NCBI RefSeq assembly: GCF_022267325.1
Contig: NZ_JAIZBG010000002.1
Span: 117,501 to 181,500, forward strand
Origin: Leptospira sanjuanensis
Lineage (GTDB): Bacteria; Spirochaetota; Leptospiria; Leptospirales; Leptospiraceae
Length of the DNA: 64,000 nucleotides
Direction of reading: 5' to 3'
In this document: positions 58,837 through 64,000 of the stretch, piece by piece
Layout of the letters: each line of letters starts with the position of its first letter
Numbering within the stretch: the first letter of the stretch is position 1
Position numbers and translations under genes: made by a program
Notes under the pieces: model-generated
What the model was told of the DNA's origin: nothing
Databases searched by the model: none
The model's input: only the letters and a program-made list of their open reading frames with translations

Positions 58837-59514
58837 ATGAATTTAGCAACACTACTTCGGGAAGGAACATCCGAAGAACACAAAGCCGCAGAAAGTTCCG
58901 CCTTCATTCGCTGTTTTATGAAAGGGGTTTTGGAAAAAGGAACTTACGCGCGCCATCTGGAAGCATTTTACTTCGTTTATGAAGCGATGGAAGAAGAACT
59001 CGAACGTCACGCAGACAACGTCGTACTCAAATCGATTCGTTATCCGGAATTGTATCGCAAGAACGCACTTTTAGAGGATCTTCAGTTTTTTTACGGATCT
59101 TGGAAGGCGGCGGATCACAAACCGACTGCTGCGACACAAATTTACGTGGATAAGATCCGTAAAATTTCAGCGACACAACCCGAACTCTTAGCGGCACATT
59201 CTTATGTTCGTTACTTAGGGGATCTTTCCGGCGGACAAATTCTGAAGAAGGTCGCTGCAAGAGCGTTGGCGCTTCCGGAAGGAAAAGGAATTTCTTTCTA
59301 CGAGTTTCCGGCGATCACCGATATGAACGCGTTTAAAGGAAATTACCGCACCGCTCTGGATTCGCTTCCTGTAAGCGATGACGTAAAGCAGCAGATCCTA
59401 ACGGAATCTAAGCAGGTATTCCTCTTGAACCAAGGAATTTTCTCCGAGCTGGAACAGGATCTGATTTCTGCGATCGGTAAGGAAGCGTATGACGCAGTTC
59501 TTGCAAAAGGCTGA
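58837..59514 (+). CDS. hemO: Heme oxygenase
   Basis: The 225-residue protein is a biliverdin-forming heme oxygenase: proximal His15 in [10 protein letters not shown], and the distal helix signature [15 protein letters not shown] with the flexible Gly-Asp-Leu-Ser-Gly-Gly. It opens haem with oxygen to give biliverdin, CO and ferrous iron, so the cell can use host haem. TCAGGAG lies before the ATG. The MFS gene overlaps its last 26 bases, so the two are translated together. Expression is probably iron- or haem-dependent through the divergent Fur-family regulator. Confidence 0.96.
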   Translation: MNLATLLREGTSEEHKAAESSAFIRCFMKGVLEKGTYARHLEAFYFVYEAMEEELERHADNVVLKSIRYPELYRKNALLEDLQFFYGSWKAADHKPTAATQIYVDKIRKISATQPELLAAHSYVRYLGDLSGGQILKKVAARALALPEGKGISFYEFPAITDMNAFKGNYRTALDSLPVSDDVKQQILTESKQVFLLNQGIFSELEQDLISAIGKEAYDAVLAKG

Positions 59515-60706
59515 TCGAAAAAAATCCCCTTATTTTTTACCGGTGGCAGTCTTTCTGGCGATGCTTCCGGTAACGATGATTGTTCCCGTATTTAAGGAAA
59601 TCGTAAAGGACCGTTTTCAATCGGGTAATGGAGAAGTCGCCTGGTTCCTGAGCATTGCGATGCTCGGGTCCTTTTTCTTTTCTCCCGTTGCGGGATTTCT
59701 TTCGGATTATTTCGGAACCCGCAGAAAAATCATCGTTCTTTTCTGCGGCTTGGACGCGTTGTTGTTGGGACTACTTCCGTATGCGGACAATCTCGCCACC
59801 CTTCTACTGCTTCGTTTTTTGGAAGGAGGCGCGCACGTATTCGTGATCGGACTTCTTCTCGCTTCCGTCGCCGACGTGGAGCACGGCGAATCCAAACTCA
59901 AATTCGGAAACGGCACCTTGATGGGTTTGTCCGGTATGCTTCTTTCCTTGGGAGGGGCCGTCGGTGTTTCACTCGGCTTTCTCGGTAAACACGATCCCAC
60001 TCTTCCGTTTCGGATGGGTTCGGGGATCTTACTCTTTCTCGCGTTGGTCGTTTATCAATTTGTCCCCGAAGAAAAGTTCAATCGAAGCAAAAAACATTCT
60101 TGGAAAGAATCCGGTATCGTCTTTTTATCCCATCCACTTCTTTTATTCCCCTTGGCGTTTCAGTTTCTGGATCGCTTCACTTCGGGTTATTTTATGAGTT
60201 CTCTCAATCTTCGTCTTCGCGAAGAATTTTCCCTCAATCCTTCCGAGACGGGAAGAATGTTGTCCTTGGTTTTTTTACCGATGGCCTTGTTGTCGTATCC
60301 CGCGATCCGTCTTTCCAAACGAACCGGTAAATACTTTCCGGTCGCGATCGGTTCTTTGATCTACGGAATTTCATTGACTCTTTCCGGAATGTTTCAATCC
60401 GTTTTGTGGATCGGCGTTTCATTGTTGTTCTGCGGATTGGGTGCGGGTTTAATGTTTGCGACATCGTTGCGTTTGGCTTCTTCTCTTTGTACGCGTGAGA
60501 ACAACGGCCTTGTCATGGCGGGTTTGACCGGTTTCGGTTCTCTCGGTTTCTTTTTGGGTCCGATTTCTTCCGTGGGTTTGGATCGTATTACCGCTGCGGT
60601 GAATCCTGCTTGGAATTCTTCTTTGACCGCGGTTGTGTTCGGACTCGCTCAGATCGTGATCGTTCTTGTCAGCGTTCCATTTTACAAAACCTTAAATAAG
60701 AAATAA
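59489..60706 (+). CDS. MFS transporter coupled to heme oxygenase
   Basis: The 405-residue protein has 12 membrane helices and the MFS loop [13 protein letters not shown] after helix 2. The start overlaps hemO by 26 bases with GGAAG upstream, indicating strict co-expression. In the haem context it might export biliverdin or a toxic haem product, or take up haem-linked metabolites; this is inference. Tail [11 protein letters not shown] hairpin spans its stop codon. Confidence 0.87.
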   Translation: MTQFLQKADRKKSPYFLPVAVFLAMLPVTMIVPVFKEIVKDRFQSGNGEVAWFLSIAMLGSFFFSPVAGFLSDYFGTRRKIIVLFCGLDALLLGLLPYADNLATLLLLRFLEGGAHVFVIGLLLASVADVEHGESKLKFGNGTLMGLSGMLLSLGGAVGVSLGFLGKHDPTLPFRMGSGILLFLALVVYQFVPEEKFNRSKKHSWKESGIVFLSHPLLLFPLAFQFLDRFTSGYFMSSLNLRLREEFSLNPSETGRMLSLVFLPMALLSYPAIRLSKRTGKYFPVAIGSLIYGISLTLSGMFQSVLWIGVSLLFCGLGAGLMFATSLRLASSLCTRENNGLVMAGLTGFGSLGFFLGPISSVGLDRITAAVNPAWNSSLTAVVFGLAQIVIVLVSVPFYKTLNKK

Positions 60707-60730
60707 CTTTAGAATCTTATAAAGTTATTT
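60701..60730. terminator. AT-rich hairpin at the end of the hemO-MFS transcript
   Basis: AAATAACTTT, AGAATCTTAT, AAAGTTATTT: a perfect 10-bp stem that includes the MFS stop codon. It lacks a T-run, but it lies between convergent transcripts and could stop both. Confidence 0.45.
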
Positions 60731-60834
60731 AAGCGTCATCGATTCGAAAGCGACGAATGGTAAAATCCGTTTTCAATCGACGCGTGTGAAAGGTTCGTTA
60801 AGAGCTACGCCGCCCTCCGAAACCGTGCCGTTTT

Positions 60835-62964
<2,130 letters not shown>

Positions 62965-62970
62965 GAGAGG

Positions 62971-63675
62971 TTAGTAAGAGATCTGTTTCCACTTGATCGT
63001 AGGATATGCCGAAGTTCCTTCGGAGCTATAATAACCCGTCACTTGGAGCAGATAGTACTCGTTGCCCGTGTGAGAACGAACCACGAACAGTTTATTATTC
63101 GGTTGCAAAAAGGCTAAAGTATAGTTGAACCATTTGTTGAGAACGTCGCTTCCTACATATCTGGTTTCAACCCCTCCTGCAGCCACTTCGATTACGTTCG
63201 TATCGGGAGAAAACGCCGCGTTCGGGCAACCGAGAGCCGTGGATGTACTCGCAGCCGCGGCGTTAAAATCGGTAAGAACCGGATTGGTCAAACAAGCCGC
63301 GCCTTGGGCCGAAGAATTGGTCAATCCTCCGTTGGTTTGCAGTTTGAATCTCTGAAAGCCGATGTCCCAACCGGTCGAAACGTCCGGTACGTTGGCTTGT
63401 GCTTTATTAGAAAAACTGAATTTGATCCACACGTCATACGAAACCGCTCTGACCTTGGTCGTGAACGATCCGTCTCCGTTCGGTTCGGTGGAAAGAATTT
63501 TGGAACTGTTCGCTTCTTCGATTTGTTTTTGGATCGCGAGAATCGATTGTCGAAATGCGAGTTCTCCTTCGTCGATCGCGGGATGTTGTCTTGCGCACGA
63601 AATAAGAAGCGTGAAAATCCCGAACCCAAGCAGGGCTTGTTTCCATATCGGACTGAAGTTCGGGATCAAATACAT
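62971..63675 (-). CDS. HmuY-like haem-binding lipoprotein
   Basis: The 234-residue protein has a spirochaetal lipobox (TLLISC, Cys27). The body follows the HmuY family: [36 protein letters not shown], then [19 protein letters not shown] and [15 protein letters not shown]. HmuY is a surface lipoprotein of Porphyromonas that captures haem and gives it to HmuR, a TonB receptor. Here it is directly upstream of the HbpA-like receptor in the same operon, so it probably feeds haem to it. Confidence 0.88.
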   Translation of the reverse strand: MYLIPNFSPIWKQALLGFGIFTLLISCARQHPAIDEGELAFRQSILAIQKQIEEANSSKILSTEPNGDGSFTTKVRAVSYDVWIKFSFSNKAQANVPDVSTGWDIGFQRFKLQTNGGLTNSSAQGAACLTNPVLTDFNAAAASTSTALGCPNAAFSPDTNVIEVAAGGVETRYVGSDVLNKWFNYTLAFLQPNNKLFVVRSHTGNEYYLLQVTGYYSSEGTSAYPTIKWKQISY

Positions 63676-63693
63676 TTTCAGTTGGCTACTATC

Positions 63694-64000
63694 TTATTGA
63701 ATTTGGAACGTAGTCGTCGGTGGTTCCGCCGTTCTGCTCGCGAGATAGAATACGAAGTAATAGTCTCCGCCCTTAGTCGCGTTCAAAGTATACGTAAACG
63801 GGCCGTTTCCGGAGTAAGTTCCTTCACTGCCGCCGGTGTACGTGGATCTTGCGGTATCCAAAGAAGGATCCAACAACGGGCAAGAAGACGCCGTGTAAAC
63901 CAGAGGAGCATTTGTATTACTGGAAGTCCCTTCGTCGAAGTCGGCAACGTTACGCCCTGTAAAAACGACTTTCGTTCCGTTTACTGCACCCGTAACTTTT
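63694..64000 (-). CDS. First visible gene of the haem-uptake operon, cut by window edge
   Basis: An open frame enters from the right edge and stops at TAA 63694; 101 residues are visible. It is rich in Ser, Thr and Gly with beta-strand pattern ([30 protein letters not shown]), like an exported or surface protein. The visible part includes a single Cys in [10 protein letters not shown]. It lies 18 bases before the HmuY-like gene and so belongs to the same operon. Family and start are not visible. Confidence 0.7.
   Translation of the reverse strand, partial: KVTGAVNGTKVVFTGRNVADFDEGTSSNTNAPLVYTASSCPLLDPSLDTARSTYTGGSEGTYSGNGPFTYTLNATKGGDYYFVFYLASRTAEPPTTTFQIQ

Overview
The window reads as spirochaete chromosome, almost certainly Leptospira. 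Pointers: lipoproteins with loose spirochaetal lipoboxes, a DUF1564-family gene (a family I know only from Leptospira), a haem cluster with heme oxygenase, an HbpA-like TonB receptor and an HmuY-like lipoprotein, many TTG/GTG starts, mid-40s G+C by eye, and intergenic copies of a GTGGGAACTC / GAGTTCCCAC motif. I see no tRNA, rRNA, CRISPR array, prophage or intact insertion sequence.

Layout. 1-1.7 kb: two tandem paralogous envelope proteins, minus strand. 2.1-8.5 kb: a YqaA-type membrane protein, then six plus-strand genes (COG2907 flavoprotein, DUF1365, cyclopropane-fatty-acid synthase, DUF2062, DUF1295, and a second methyltransferase close to plant coclaurine N-methyltransferase), which look like a fatty-acyl modification locus. 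8.6-12.9 kb, minus: a kamA-family aminomutase with three small partners, a small lipoprotein and a PstS-like protein. 13.5-16.1 kb, plus: efp, mtnD, mtnB and an SDR. 16.1-20.1 kb, minus: a 7TM/PAS histidine kinase, a PadR regulator and a small charged protein. 20.3-29.4 kb: mostly metabolic enzymes (ALDH, thioesterase, FMN-type glutamate synthase homologue, LpxH-like phosphoesterase, CoA-transferase, MFS).

29.5-35.5 kb: an unassigned, highly structured transcript candidate, then patatin, a GH5 glycosidase and a small lipoprotein, then DUF1564 and DUF547 genes. 35.6-38.8 kb: an ECF sigma factor, a membrane FecR protein, a HAMP-only protein and a periplasmic FecR protein. 38.8-45.9 kb: haloalkane dehalogenase, a CobC/CobD-CobQ fusion, a large orphan membrane protein and a STAS-zinc-ribbon protein. 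46.0-55.2 kb: CapD-like epimerase, SspB-like protein, NCS2 permease, a tandem repeat array, htpX, apt, and a DegP-like protease followed by a paralogue that has lost its whole catalytic triad. 55.3-58.5 kb, minus: a Fur-family regulator overlapping two envelope glycopolymer genes. 58.8-64 kb: haem acquisition, with heme oxygenase and an MFS exporter on plus converging on an HmuY-like lipoprotein and an HbpA-like receptor on minus.

The most promising items for follow-up are the acyl-modification locus, the structured RNA at 29.5-29.8 kb, the ECF/FecR/HAMP/FecR module, and the protease-pseudoprotease pair.
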